Shown here: positions 1 to 6,585 of the stretch, one piece after another | How positions within the stretch are numbered: the first letter of the stretch is position 1 | Layout: each line of letters opens with the position of its first letter | From: Streptomycetaceae bacterium | Lineage (GTDB): Bacteria; Actinomycetota; Actinomycetes; Nanopelagicales; Nanopelagicaceae | DNA length: 13,488 nt | Direction of reading: 5' to 3' | Assembly: GCA_027488165.1 (NCBI GenBank) | Contig: JAIYCF010000029.1 | Coordinates: forward strand, 1-13,488 | Program-made: the position numbers and the translations under genes | The notes under the pieces: model-generated | Database searches by the model: none | What the model was told of the DNA's origin: nothing | Seen by the model: only the letters and a program-made list of their open reading frames with translations

Positions 1-790
1 AACTTACTTCTGGCGGACTAGCAACACGAATTCTTGCAAACGGGCTTGTCCCCATTCCTGCTGAAACATGTAGGTAAGGCTCGTTACCGAATTTAGTTAA
101 ACCGCGTGCACGCCAAGTTGGTAGATCACAATTAGTTGTTAGCGCACGTGAACCACCAGGCATCGGCAATCTAACTTGTCCGCCATGTGTGTGCCCCGCA
201 AAGATCGCATCCAAGCCATCTTTAGCCATACCTTCCAGAATTCTTAAATAAGGTGCATGTGTAACGCCGATCGCAATGTCACATGGCCCAGGTTTTCCAG
301 CAACAAGTGAATAGTCATCAAATTCAAGGTGGGCATCATCGGTGCCGCGAGTTTCGATAGTTGTATCTTTAATTTTAATTGTTGCGCGAGAGCGATTTAA
401 ATTTATCCACCCGCGTGCTTGCAGCCCTTTATCCAAATCTGGCCAAGGAAGATCTTCACCGTGGATTCGTTTTCCGTGATCGGGAAGTAAATACTTAAGC
501 GGATTCTTTGGTTTTGGAGCGTAATAATCGTTGGAACCGAATACAAAGAGACCAGGTAAATCTAAGAGCGCATCCAAAGCATCGAGCGCCACTGGCACCG
601 CCTGCATATGAGCTAAGAAATCACCGGTGGAGATAACGAGATCAGGGGAGAGGTCGATAAATGATTTGATATCAGCGATCTCGGTTTTGCGGGCAGGGGT
701 TAAGTGCAGGTCCGAGAAGTGAAGTACTCGGATAGGTGCGTGGCCTGCGGGCAGGATCGGAATCTCAGCCTGGCGAAGTTGATAACTCAT
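1..790 (-). CDS. Metallophosphoesterase (calcineurin-like, YaeI/Rv3683 type), 3' end outside window
   Basis: The minus-strand frame reads 263 codons from ATG at 790-788 to the window edge with no stop. The metal-binding signatures of calcineurin-like phosphoesterases are in order: SDLHLTP (Asp27, His29), STGD (Asp57), GSND (residues 85-88, a Ser variant of the usual GNHD), GVTH, and AGHTHGGQ (His200, His202). The last visible residues, SAGMGTSPFARIRVASPPEV, resemble the usual C-terminal end of this family, so probably only a few tens of residues are missing. The family hydrolyses phosphoesters with a dinuclear metal centre; the substrate here is unknown. The N-terminus has no clear signal peptide. 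The ATG lacks a Shine-Dalgarno but has TATCTT 8 bases upstream, suggesting a near-leaderless transcript. The frame stays open further upstream (including a TTG), so a longer N-terminus is possible. It diverges from yqeY. Confidence 0.9.
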   Translation of the reverse strand, partial: MSYQLRQAEIPILPAGHAPIRVLHFSDLHLTPARKTEIADIKSFIDLSPDLVISTGDFLAHMQAVPVALDALDALLDLPGLFVFGSNDYYAPKPKNPLKYLLPDHGKRIHGEDLPWPDLDKGLQARGWINLNRSRATIKIKDTTIETRGTDDAHLEFDDYSLVAGKPGPCDIAIGVTHAPYLRILEGMAKDGLDAIFAGHTHGGQVRLPMPGGSRALTTNCDLPTWRARGLTKFGNEPYLHVSAGMGTSPFARIRVASPPEVS

Positions 791-798
791 TGCATGAG

Positions 799-804
799 AA
801 GATA
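799..804 (-). promoter_or_regulatory. Candidate -10 element (TATCTT) of the metallophosphoesterase gene
   Basis: TATCTT on the minus strand fits the actinobacterial TANNNT pattern and lies 8 bases before the ATG at 790. Transcription starting about 7 bases downstream would give a leader of 0-2 nt. No Shine-Dalgarno lies in the gap. The -35 region is not convincing. Confidence 0.4.
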
Positions 805-845
805 CACCGAGGTAATTAAATTCAAGGACTTGGAGTATCAAACTC

Positions 846-1304
846 GTGGGACTCAAAGAGACGCTTAAGAACGACCTCACTGAGGCGATTCGCAGCAGCG
901 ACAAAGTTGTATCAGGCACGATCCGCATGGTTTTGACTGCGATCACCAACGAAGAAGTTTCTGGCAAAGAAGCGCGCACGCTAAGTGAAGACGAGATCAT
1001 CGCCGTTCTATCGCGCGAAGCAAAGAAGCGCCGTGAAGCCGCCGAAGAGTTTGCAAAAGGAAATCGCCCAGAAAAAGCTGCCGAAGAAAAAGCAGAAGGC
1101 GAAGTAATCGCTAAGTATTTGCCTGCACAACTTTCTGAAGATGATGTCAAGAAGTTAATTTCTGCAGCAATTGCATCAACTGGCGCAGCAGGACCTGCCG
1201 ATATGGGCAAAGTCATGGGCGCGATCAAGCCACAAATTGCAGGTAAGGCAGATGGTTCAATGGTTTCATCACTCGTTAAAGCAGCGCTAGCCGGAGGAAA
1301 TTAA
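846..1304 (+). CDS. GatB/YqeY domain protein
   Basis: The 152-aa product matches YqeY-type proteins over their whole usual length. It has an N-terminal helical part (MGLKETLKNDLTEAIR, then R27-MVLTAI), a charged middle (REAKKRREAAEEFAKGNRPE), the conserved YLPAQLSEDDV at 91-101, and the DMGKVMGAIKPQIAGKADG tail at 119-137. The fold is the tRNA-binding tail domain of GatB, but free-standing YqeY is not known to be an amidotransferase and its role is unclear. The start is GTG at 846 with GGAG ten bases upstream; TAAATT at 817-822 could be its -10. Its last codons carry the GGAGG Shine-Dalgarno of the next gene, and TAATG overlaps the two genes by one base. Confidence 0.9.
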   Translation: MGLKETLKNDLTEAIRSSDKVVSGTIRMVLTAITNEEVSGKEARTLSEDEIIAVLSREAKKRREAAEEFAKGNRPEKAAEEKAEGEVIAKYLPAQLSEDDVKKLISAAIASTGAAGPADMGKVMGAIKPQIAGKADGSMVSSLVKAALAGGN

Positions 1305-1456
1305 TGAAATTCGAATATGCAACAGTTCCACTTTTGTCACATGCAACAAAGCAAATTCTTGATACTTGGGGTTCTGATGGTTGGGAACTCGTAACCGTTA
1401 TTCCAGCACCAGGCGGCGAACAACTCGTTGCTTACATGAAGCGAGAGGTTAAGTAG
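1304..1456 (+). CDS. Small DUF4177-like actinobacterial protein (50 aa)
   Basis: This 50-aa ORF begins MKFEYATVPLLSHATKQILD and continues with DGWELVTVIP and a QLVAYMKRE end. This is the compact beta-alpha-beta pattern of DUF4177-type proteins, in which an aromatic-rich first strand is followed by a WELV strand. Short versions of about 50 residues next to a RidA gene are a conserved actinobacterial arrangement; Rv3678A beside Rv3678c is the mycobacterial equivalent. The start overlaps the yqeY stop by one base (TAATG), and a perfect GGAGG lies at 1293-1297, six bases upstream. The next gene starts three bases after the stop, so translational coupling through yqeY, this gene and ridA is likely. 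No function is established. Confidence 0.85.
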   Translation: MKFEYATVPLLSHATKQILDTWGSDGWELVTVIPAPGGEQLVAYMKREVK

Positions 1457-1458
1457 TT

Positions 1459-1920
1459 ATGTCAGTTGATGTTCGCGCCAAGTTAGCAGAAAAAGGTTTA
1501 ACTCTTCCTGTTGCCGCAAAGCCAGTTGCTGCATATGTTCCTGCTGCGCGCACCGGAAATATCGTCTTCACAGCTGGCCAGTTGCCGCTAGTAGATGGCG
1601 CAATGGCAGATACTGGAAAAGTTGGCGCTGAAATTACCCAAGAGCGCGCTAAAGAACTTGCAGAAATCTGCGCCATCAACGCTCTCGCAGCTGTAGAACT
1701 AGTTGCTCCAGTTGATTCAATCGTCAAAGTTGTTCGAATCGTTTGTTATGTAAATGGCGCACCTGGTTTTGTTAGTCAGCCATTTGTTGCCAACGGAGCA
1801 TCAGAGTTATTTATGCATATCTGGGGAGAAGCCGGCGTCGCCGCACGTAGCGCACTTGGCGTTGCAGAACTTCCTTTAAATTCACCGGTTGAGGTTGAAC
1901 TCACCGTTGAAGTTGCCTAA
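1459..1920 (+). CDS. RidA family (YjgF/YER057c/UK114) protein
   Basis: The 153-aa product belongs to the Rid family, whose archetype RidA hydrolyses reactive enamine/imine intermediates from PLP enzymes such as threonine dehydratase. Visible landmarks are GNIVFTAGQLP at 33-43, the central helix AKELAEICAINALAAVE at 64-80, the strand KVVRIVCYVN at 90-99, and the C-terminal block AARSALGVAELPLNSPVEVE. In that block Arg130 and Glu145 keep the 15-residue spacing of the E. coli RidA residues Arg105 and Glu120, so imine deaminase activity is plausible. It is longer than archetypal RidA (about 128 aa) because of an N-terminal KLAEKGLTLP extension typical of a separate subgroup. It ends directly at the convergent crp stop (1920/1921), leaving no intergenic space. 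Confidence 0.92.
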   Translation: MSVDVRAKLAEKGLTLPVAAKPVAAYVPAARTGNIVFTAGQLPLVDGAMADTGKVGAEITQERAKELAEICAINALAAVELVAPVDSIVKVVRIVCYVNGAPGFVSQPFVANGASELFMHIWGEAGVAARSALGVAELPLNSPVEVELTVEVA

Positions 1921-2604
1921 CTAACGAGAACGTTTACTTAAACGCTCGACATCAGTAATTAGCACTGAGCGACCATCAAGCTTTAACCAACCGCGACCAG
2001 CAAAGTCGGCCAGCGCCTTATTTACTGTTTCGCGCGATGCGCCAACAAGTTGGGCAAGTTCTTCCTGAGTTAAATCGTGGTTAACGAGCAAACCTTCTGC
2101 CGTTGTTTTTCCAAAGCGATCGCCAAGATCGATAAGAGCTTTTGCAACGCGCCCTGGAACATCAGAGAAAACTAGATCGCCGACTGCTTCGTTGGTGCGA
2201 CGTAGACGCTGGGATAAACGAGCAAGCAATTGAAGTGAAACTTCTGGGTTCTGCTTTAGCCAAGGAATAACTTTCTCGTGGCTGAGCGAATGCAACTTGG
2301 CATCGGTTACTGCAGTTGCCGTTGAAGTACGTGGGCCTGGATCAAAAAGTGAAAGTTCGCCAAACATTTCGCCTGGACCGAGGATCGAAAGCAGATTTTC
2401 GCGACCGTCTCCGCTAGATGTTCCGAGCTTTAGCTTTCCTTCGATGATTACATAAAGGTGCTCGCCATCATCGCCCTCCTTAAAGAGGATCGAACCCTTG
2501 GCAATTTTTACAGTATCCATCGAAGCGCGCAGTGATGCTGCGGCAGCGTCATCGAGGGCGGTAAAGAGCGGGGCTCTGCGTACGACTTCATCTTCTTGAG
2601 GCAC
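1921..2604 (-). CDS. crp: Crp/Fnr-family cAMP-responsive regulator (mycobacterial CRP / GlxR ortholog)
   Basis: The 227-aa product matches M. tuberculosis CRP (Rv3676) and corynebacterial GlxR along its length. The N-terminal cyclic-nucleotide domain includes GRENLL (67-72) and GELSLFDPGPRTST (82-95), with the cAMP-contacting Glu83, Arg92 and Thr/Ser93-94. A dimerisation helix follows (about 110-145), then VPGRVAK and a winged helix-turn-helix with LTQEELAQLVGASRETVNKA at 178-197. In relatives this is a global regulator of carbon and energy genes that binds TGTGA-N6-TCACA sites. The start is GTG at 2604-2602. No Shine-Dalgarno is present, but TAAACT lies six bases upstream, so the mRNA is probably leaderless. 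It diverges from nth across only 17 bp. Confidence 0.95.
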   Translation of the reverse strand: MPQEDEVVRRAPLFTALDDAAAASLRASMDTVKIAKGSILFKEGDDGEHLYVIIEGKLKLGTSSGDGRENLLSILGPGEMFGELSLFDPGPRTSTATAVTDAKLHSLSHEKVIPWLKQNPEVSLQLLARLSQRLRRTNEAVGDLVFSDVPGRVAKALIDLGDRFGKTTAEGLLVNHDLTQEELAQLVGASRETVNKALADFAGRGWLKLDGRSVLITDVERLSKRSR

Positions 2605-2621
2605 GTGGGTAGTTTACTCGC
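2605..2621. promoter_or_regulatory. Back-to-back leaderless promoters for crp and nth with overlapping -10 hexamers
   Basis: The whole crp-nth spacer is 17 bp. On the plus strand TAGTTT (2610-2615) is followed by six bases and then ATG of nth at 2622. On the minus strand TAAACT (2616-2611) is followed by six bases and then GTG of crp at 2604. Both fit TANNNT, share five base pairs, and place the expected start site on the first base of each start codon. Each -35 would lie inside the other gene; no strong -35 is visible. Confidence 0.6.
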
Positions 2622-3320
2622 ATGGCCCCCGATAGTGAAACTCGTAAAAGCGCAAGGGCTATTTATCGAATATTGACCAAGACTTATCCAAATGTGCGCT
2701 GCGAATTAGATTTTTCAAATCCACTAGAACTCACGATCGCCACCGTTTTATCTGCTCAATGCACCGATAAGCGCGTTAACCAAGTTACCCCTGCGCTATT
2801 TAAGAAATATAAGAACGTGCGCGCCTACGCAAAAGCTTCCCTAAACGATATTGAAGATTTGATTTACACAACTGGTTTCTTTCGCGCAAAGGCTCGTCAT
2901 ATCCAGGGCCTTGCTATCAAGATCATCGAAGATTTTGATGGTGAAGTTCCACAAACCCTAGAAGAGTTGATTACCTTGCCGGGCGTTGGGCGCAAGACTG
3001 CAAATGTTGTACTCGGCCACGCCTTCGATATCCCTGGAATCACCGTTGATACCCATTTTGGAAGGCTATCGCGCCGCTTTGAGTGGAGCGATTCGAAAGA
3101 TCCCGTTAAAGTTGAATTTGAAGTGGGAGAGTTAATCCCTAAAGCAGAATGGACTAACTTGTCGCAGCGAATGATCTGGCACGGACGACGTATCTGTCAT
3201 TCGCGTAAACCTGCATGCGGCGCCTGCCCAGTGGCAAGGATATGTCCATCTGCAGGAATCGGTGAGACAGATAAAGCGAAGGCAAAGTTATTGGTTAAGA
3301 GCGATGAGGATTTTCGATGA
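2622..3320 (+). CDS. nth: Endonuclease III (DNA glycosylase/AP lyase)
   Basis: The 232-aa product is endonuclease III, which removes oxidised pyrimidines and nicks the abasic site in base excision repair. Diagnostic features are LSAQCTDKRVN (43-53), the helix-hairpin-helix LPGVGRKTANVV (119-130) with catalytic Lys125, and catalytic Asp143 in VDTHFGRLSRR. Its C-terminal [4Fe-4S] cluster ligands are Cys192, Cys199, Cys202 and Cys208 in the classic C-x6-C-x2-C-x5-C spacing. A short charged tail follows. The ATG has no Shine-Dalgarno but has a TANNNT hexamer six bases upstream. Its stop overlaps the start of the downstream thioredoxin-like gene (ATGA), the same nth to thioredoxin order as in mycobacteria (Rv3674c to Rv3673c). 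Confidence 0.96.
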   Translation: MAPDSETRKSARAIYRILTKTYPNVRCELDFSNPLELTIATVLSAQCTDKRVNQVTPALFKKYKNVRAYAKASLNDIEDLIYTTGFFRAKARHIQGLAIKIIEDFDGEVPQTLEELITLPGVGRKTANVVLGHAFDIPGITVDTHFGRLSRRFEWSDSKDPVKVEFEVGELIPKAEWTNLSQRMIWHGRRICHSRKPACGACPVARICPSAGIGETDKAKAKLLVKSDEDFR

Positions 3321-3853
3321 AAGTATTTGGAATATTTCTCCTTGCTATCGCACTTACTTCATGTAGTTCACCTGCTCCAGAACCTATTGCGATTAAGGGC
3401 GAAGTTGTTTCTTGTGGATCTGTCACATCAGATAAATCAATTACTACTGGCATAGCGGTGGAATGTGTGGACGGTTCAGCAGGAACCTTTATCGAATCTC
3501 TGCGTGGCCCAATGATCATTAACGTATGGGGCTCATGGTGCTCAACTTGCTTAGCCGAAACCCCCGAATTTGTTAGCTTTTATGAGAAAGCAAAAGGAAA
3601 AGTCCAGCTAGTCGGCGTCGCGGTAGAAGAGTCATCGCCAGATAATTCCCGTAAATTCATTGAAGAAAACGGGATGACCTGGCCTAGTTTCTACGATCGC
3701 GAGAATGAAACTCGTAGTTACTTTGGAATGGGTGTGCCAGTGACCTGGTTTATCGATGCCAACGGGAAAGTTAAGTTTAAGAAGATCGGCGAAGTAAAAT
3801 CTGAGCAAGAGTTAATTGATCTAACCGAGAAACATCTAGGAGTAAAGATTTAA
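3317..3853 (+). CDS. TlpA-like thioredoxin-fold lipoprotein
   Basis: The 178-aa product starts with a hydrophobic signal sequence ending in the lipobox LTSC, with acyl-acceptor Cys16, so it should be anchored outside the membrane. The thioredoxin fold follows: NVWGSWCSTCLAETPEF at 69-85 with active-site Cys75-Ser-Thr-Cys78, LVGVAVEE, and the cis-proline region GVPVTWFID with Pro141. Family members act as extracytoplasmic thiol-disulfide reductases or in cytochrome c maturation; no partner is visible here. Two further cysteines (33 and 50) lie before the fold and could form a structural disulfide. The ATG overlaps the nth stop by four bases and has GAGGA six bases upstream. It corresponds to mycobacterial Rv3673c by position and fold. 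Confidence 0.9.
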   Translation: MKVFGIFLLAIALTSCSSPAPEPIAIKGEVVSCGSVTSDKSITTGIAVECVDGSAGTFIESLRGPMIINVWGSWCSTCLAETPEFVSFYEKAKGKVQLVGVAVEESSPDNSRKFIEENGMTWPSFYDRENETRSYFGMGVPVTWFIDANGKVKFKKIGEVKSEQELIDLTEKHLGVKI

Positions 3854-4347
3854 TGGTTGCAGACCTAGTAATTATCGTTGCGGTTCTTGCCAGCGCAGTC
3901 ATGGGTTATCGCAATGGCTTAATCCGCACTCTCTTTAAATTCATTGGATTTGTTGCCGGCGGAGTTCTTGGCATCTATTTATCTTTAAAGTTCTCACATG
4001 ACTGGTCGCTTGATGTAAAACGCATCGGTTTTGTTATTGCATCAATTGTTGGCGGTGGGTATCTCTGTTCATTTATCGCAGGGGTACTTGCCAAGGGCTT
4101 GCGCGCTACTATTTTTCGCGGCCCCATCGCTTTCTTAGATTCGGTAACTGGTGCAGCGCTAGAAATTGCACGCACTGTGATCGCGCTTTACTTAATCGCA
4201 ACTGTTCTGCTTTGGTCGCCATGGCAGGCGGCGCAGAACCAGATTACAGATAGCCAAATTCTTCCTAAGGTTCAGCCCTATATTCCAGGGCTGATCACCC
4301 AAGCTAACGATTGGGTTAAAGAAGAGTTTCTTAATCTTCGTCTTTAG
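3853..4347 (+). CDS. CvpA-family membrane protein (MarP membrane half without protease)
   Basis: The 164-aa product is mostly membrane-embedded. It starts VADLVIIVAVLASAVMGYRN, the usual CvpA opening with a first helix and a conserved G-x-R-x-G turn, followed by helices at about 27-46, 57-81 and 103-123. It ends in a short soluble tail (about 124-164). In mycobacteria the gene at this place, Rv3671c/MarP, has the same CvpA-like helices fused to a periplasmic trypsin-like serine protease; no His-Asp-Ser protease domain exists here. CvpA proteins have been linked to colicin V production in E. coli, but their general function is unclear. The start overlaps the preceding stop by one base (TAATG) with AGGAG ten bases upstream. 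Its end overlaps acs tail-to-tail by 17 bases. Confidence 0.85.
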   Translation: MVADLVIIVAVLASAVMGYRNGLIRTLFKFIGFVAGGVLGIYLSLKFSHDWSLDVKRIGFVIASIVGGGYLCSFIAGVLAKGLRATIFRGPIAFLDSVTGAALEIARTVIALYLIATVLLWSPWQAAQNQITDSQILPKVQPYIPGLITQANDWVKEEFLNLRL

Positions 4348-6301
4348 AAGAATTTAAACCTTCTGAAATCAACTTCATCACATTTGGATCTGCCAGCGTT
4401 GTTGCATCGCCAACTGCGCGATTTTCAGCGACATCCTTAAGCAAACGGCGCATGATTTTGCCGCTTCGCGTCTTTGGAAGCTCTGCAACCACCATAATCT
4501 GGCGCGGACGAGCAATCGCCCCAATTTCCTTGGTCACATGAGCTCGTAACTCTTTAACCAACTCTTCTCCGCCGGCATTTGGGATACCGCCGCGCAAAAT
4601 AACGAAGGCAACAATGCCTTGGCCAGTCATCTCATCGGCTGCGCCAACAACTGCCGCTTCTGCGACTGCTTCATGCGAAACAAGTGCTGATTCAACTTCA
4701 GTTGTTGAGATGCGGTGCCCTGAAACGTTCATCACATCATCTACGCGACCCATCAACCAGATCGCACCATCTTGATCTAACTTCGCACCATCTCCAGCAA
4801 AGTAGATTCCTTTAAAGCGCGACCAGTAAGTTTCTTTATATCTCTCATCCTCGCCCCAAACTCCACGCAACATCGAAGGCCAAGGTTGATTAAGAATTAA
4901 GTAACCACCATGTCCATTAGGAACTGGATTTGCATTCTCATCTACAACTACCGCGCTGATTCCAGGAATCGCTTTCATCGCAGATCCAGGTTTAGTTGCA
5001 GTAACACCTGGCAGAGGTGAAATCATGATTGCACCAGTCTCGGTCTGCCACCAAGTATCAACGATCGGACAATTATTTGCGCCAATAACTTCGCGGTACC
5101 ACATCCATGCTTCAGGGTTAATTGGTTCACCAACAGAACCAAGTAAACGAAGTGAAGTTAAGTTATGCGCCTTTGGAAATTCATCGCCCCATTTCATCCA
5201 AGTGCGAATCAAAGTTGGTGCGGTGTACAAAATAGTTACGCCGTATTTGGCAACGATTTCAAACATTCGACCCTTATGCGGAGTATCGGGCGTTCCTTCG
5301 TACATAACTTGGGTCGCACCATTAATAAGTGGTCCATAAACAACGTAAGAATGTCCGGTAATCCAACCCACATCTGCGGTGCACCAATAAACATCTTTCT
5401 CTGGCTTGATATCAAAGACCACGCGATGTGTGTATGCCGCCTGAGTTAAATAACCACCTGTTGTGTGGAAAATTCCCTTTGGTTTAGCGGTTGTGCCAGA
5501 GGTGTACAAAATAAAGAGTGGGTGCTCGCTATCGAAGAACTCAGGCGTATGAACGCTACTTTGACCATCAACTAGCTCGTGCCACCAGATATCGCGATCT
5601 GCGTTCCAAGCAGTTTCTTGTCCAGTGCGCTTAACAACTAAAACTTTTTCAACGTTATGTTTTCCCTTTAGCGCTTCATCAACTGCAGGCTTAAGGGCAA
5701 ATGCGGCTCCTTTACGGAAACCACCATCTGCTGTGATTACTAACTTCGCATCGGCATCTTGGATACGAGAAAGAAGTGCATCGGCAGAAAATCCTCCGAA
5801 GACAACTGAGTGCACAGCGCCAATACGCGCACATGCCAACATCGCAACTGCTGCCTCTGGAATCATCGGCATATAAATTGCAACGCGATCACCAGATTTA
5901 ATTCCGATTTGAGTTAGCGCATGTGCAGCTTTACTGACATCAGCCAACATCTGCGAGTAAGTAATTGTTCGAGTATCACCAGGTTCGCCTTCAAAGTGAA
6001 AAGCAGTGCGATCTCCGCGACCGGCTGCTACGTGACGGTCTAGTGCATTTACCGATGCATTTATCTTGCCGCCGATAAACCATTTTGCATAAGGAGAGTT
6101 CCATTCAAGAACGGTCTCCCAATTTTTATCCCAAGTAAGTTCACGCGCTTGTTCTTCCCAAAATGCCAAGCGATCTTTTTCAGCGTGTGCATATAGATCT
6201 GGTTTGGCATTGGCCTGGGCGGCAAAAGCCGCGCTTGGCGGAAAGTTACGGTTCTCTTGCGAGAGATTTTCGATCGAATCACCTGTTGATGGGTTGCTCA
6301 T
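4331..6301 (-). CDS. acs: Acetyl-CoA synthetase (AMP-forming)
   Basis: The 656-aa length is standard for Acs, which makes acetyl-CoA from acetate, ATP and CoA through acetyl-AMP in the cytoplasm. The adenylate-forming motifs are in order: YTSGTTAKPKG at 266-276 (phosphate-binding loop), DTWWQTETG at 415-423, YFAGDGA with the ribose-binding Asp, GRVDDVMNVSGHRIS (hinge), and the C-terminal LPKTRSGKIMRR with catalytic Lys615, the residue whose acetylation switches off Acs in other bacteria. The gene fits the place of mycobacterial Rv3667. The ATG at 6301 has TAATCT eight bases upstream and only a weak Shine-Dalgarno. No good Crp site was found upstream, although relatives place acs under Crp/GlxR control. 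Confidence 0.97.
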   Translation of the reverse strand: MSNPSTGDSIENLSQENRNFPPSAAFAAQANAKPDLYAHAEKDRLAFWEEQARELTWDKNWETVLEWNSPYAKWFIGGKINASVNALDRHVAAGRGDRTAFHFEGEPGDTRTITYSQMLADVSKAAHALTQIGIKSGDRVAIYMPMIPEAAVAMLACARIGAVHSVVFGGFSADALLSRIQDADAKLVITADGGFRKGAAFALKPAVDEALKGKHNVEKVLVVKRTGQETAWNADRDIWWHELVDGQSSVHTPEFFDSEHPLFILYTSGTTAKPKGIFHTTGGYLTQAAYTHRVVFDIKPEKDVYWCTADVGWITGHSYVVYGPLINGATQVMYEGTPDTPHKGRMFEIVAKYGVTILYTAPTLIRTWMKWGDEFPKAHNLTSLRLLGSVGEPINPEAWMWYREVIGANNCPIVDTWWQTETGAIMISPLPGVTATKPGSAMKAIPGISAVVVDENANPVPNGHGGYLILNQPWPSMLRGVWGEDERYKETYWSRFKGIYFAGDGAKLDQDGAIWLMGRVDDVMNVSGHRISTTEVESALVSHEAVAEAAVVGAADEMTGQGIVAFVILRGGIPNAGGEELVKELRAHVTKEIGAIARPRQIMVVAELPKTRSGKIMRRLLKDVAENRAVGDATTLADPNVMKLISEGLNSSKDED

Positions 6302-6422
6302 AACTCTGCAGATTACCCGTGAATATCAACAGGCGGAAGGCTTTATCGATGTGGCGAAGCAGATAGGAGCAAAGATCTGCGGCTTAACCAAAGCATCAAA
6401 GAGATATGAGAAAAGGAGAAAA
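6302..6422. other. Divergent intergenic region between acs and the small hydrophobic ORF
   Basis: These 121 bases hold the acs promoter on the minus strand and must hold the promoter of the downstream plus-strand small ORF, although no TANNNT hexamer stands out on that strand. GCAGAT (6359-6364) and ATCTGC (6375-6380) form a six-base inverted repeat around a ten-base loop. The frame of the small ORF stays open throughout this region, with an alternative GTG start at 6351. Confidence 0.5.
6310..6315 (-). promoter_or_regulatory. Candidate -10 element (TAATCT) of acs
   Basis: TAATCT on the minus strand matches TANNNT and lies eight bases before the acs ATG, which would give a 0-2 nt leader. The appropriately spaced -35 region has no recognisable hexamer. 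Confidence 0.4.
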
Positions 6423-6521
6423 ATGCTCACAACGTTTCTAGCGCTCTTGCTAAAGCTAATCAGTAGCCCGGCTCTACTCGCTGGCCTAATCGCCTTCCTG
6501 CAGAAGTCCCTCAACCCATGA
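6423..6521 (+). CDS. Small hydrophobic membrane peptide (32 aa), function unknown
   Basis: ATG at 6423 follows AAGGAG at 6413-6418, one of the strongest Shine-Dalgarno sequences in the window. It opens a 32-aa reading frame that starts MLTTFLALLLKLISSPALLA, continues with another hydrophobic run and ends QKSLNP. Residues 4-26 could form one membrane helix or an amphipathic helix, interrupted by Lys11 and Pro16. A strong intrinsic terminator starts 22 bases after the stop, so this is a complete short transcription unit facing away from acs and insulated from fba. I do not recognise the peptide. A start at GTG 6351 would give 56 aa with a very basic N-terminal part (KRYEKRRK) before the helix. 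The general form also resembles small type I toxin peptides, but nothing proves that role. Confidence 0.55.
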   Translation: MLTTFLALLLKLISSPALLAGLIAFLQKSLNP

Positions 6522-6543
6522 GGTCTTCCACCCCTTGGTAAGT

Positions 6544-6585
6544 AAAAATCGCCATTTCCTACGCGTGTAGGGAATGGCGATTTTT
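6544..6585 (+). terminator. Strong intrinsic terminator (19-bp stem, GCGT loop, T-tract)
   Basis: The arms 6544-6562 and 6567-6585 are complementary at 18 of 19 positions, the exception being a G-T wobble, around the four-base loop GCGT. The 3' arm ends in ATTTTT and the 5' arm begins AAAAAT, so it could work in both directions. It closes the transcript of the 32-codon ORF and separates it from fba. It is the only clear intrinsic terminator I see in the window. Confidence 0.92.

Noticed and set aside
4343..4368. Hairpin TTTAGAAG/CTTCTGAAA as a shared terminator of cvpA and acs
   Set aside because: The stem is AT-rich with a bulge and no T-tract follows on either strand.
6315..6340. Possible Crp/GlxR operator upstream of acs (CGTGAATATCAACA)
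   Set aside because: Only the left half resembles TGTGA; the right half does not match TCACA at the required six-base spacing.
6204..6422. Long reading frame running from antisense to acs into the small hydrophobic ORF
   Set aside because: The first part is the complement of the acs 5' coding region and has no ribosome-binding site of its own. Only the segment after the AAGGAG site, or possibly from GTG 6351, is kept as a candidate.
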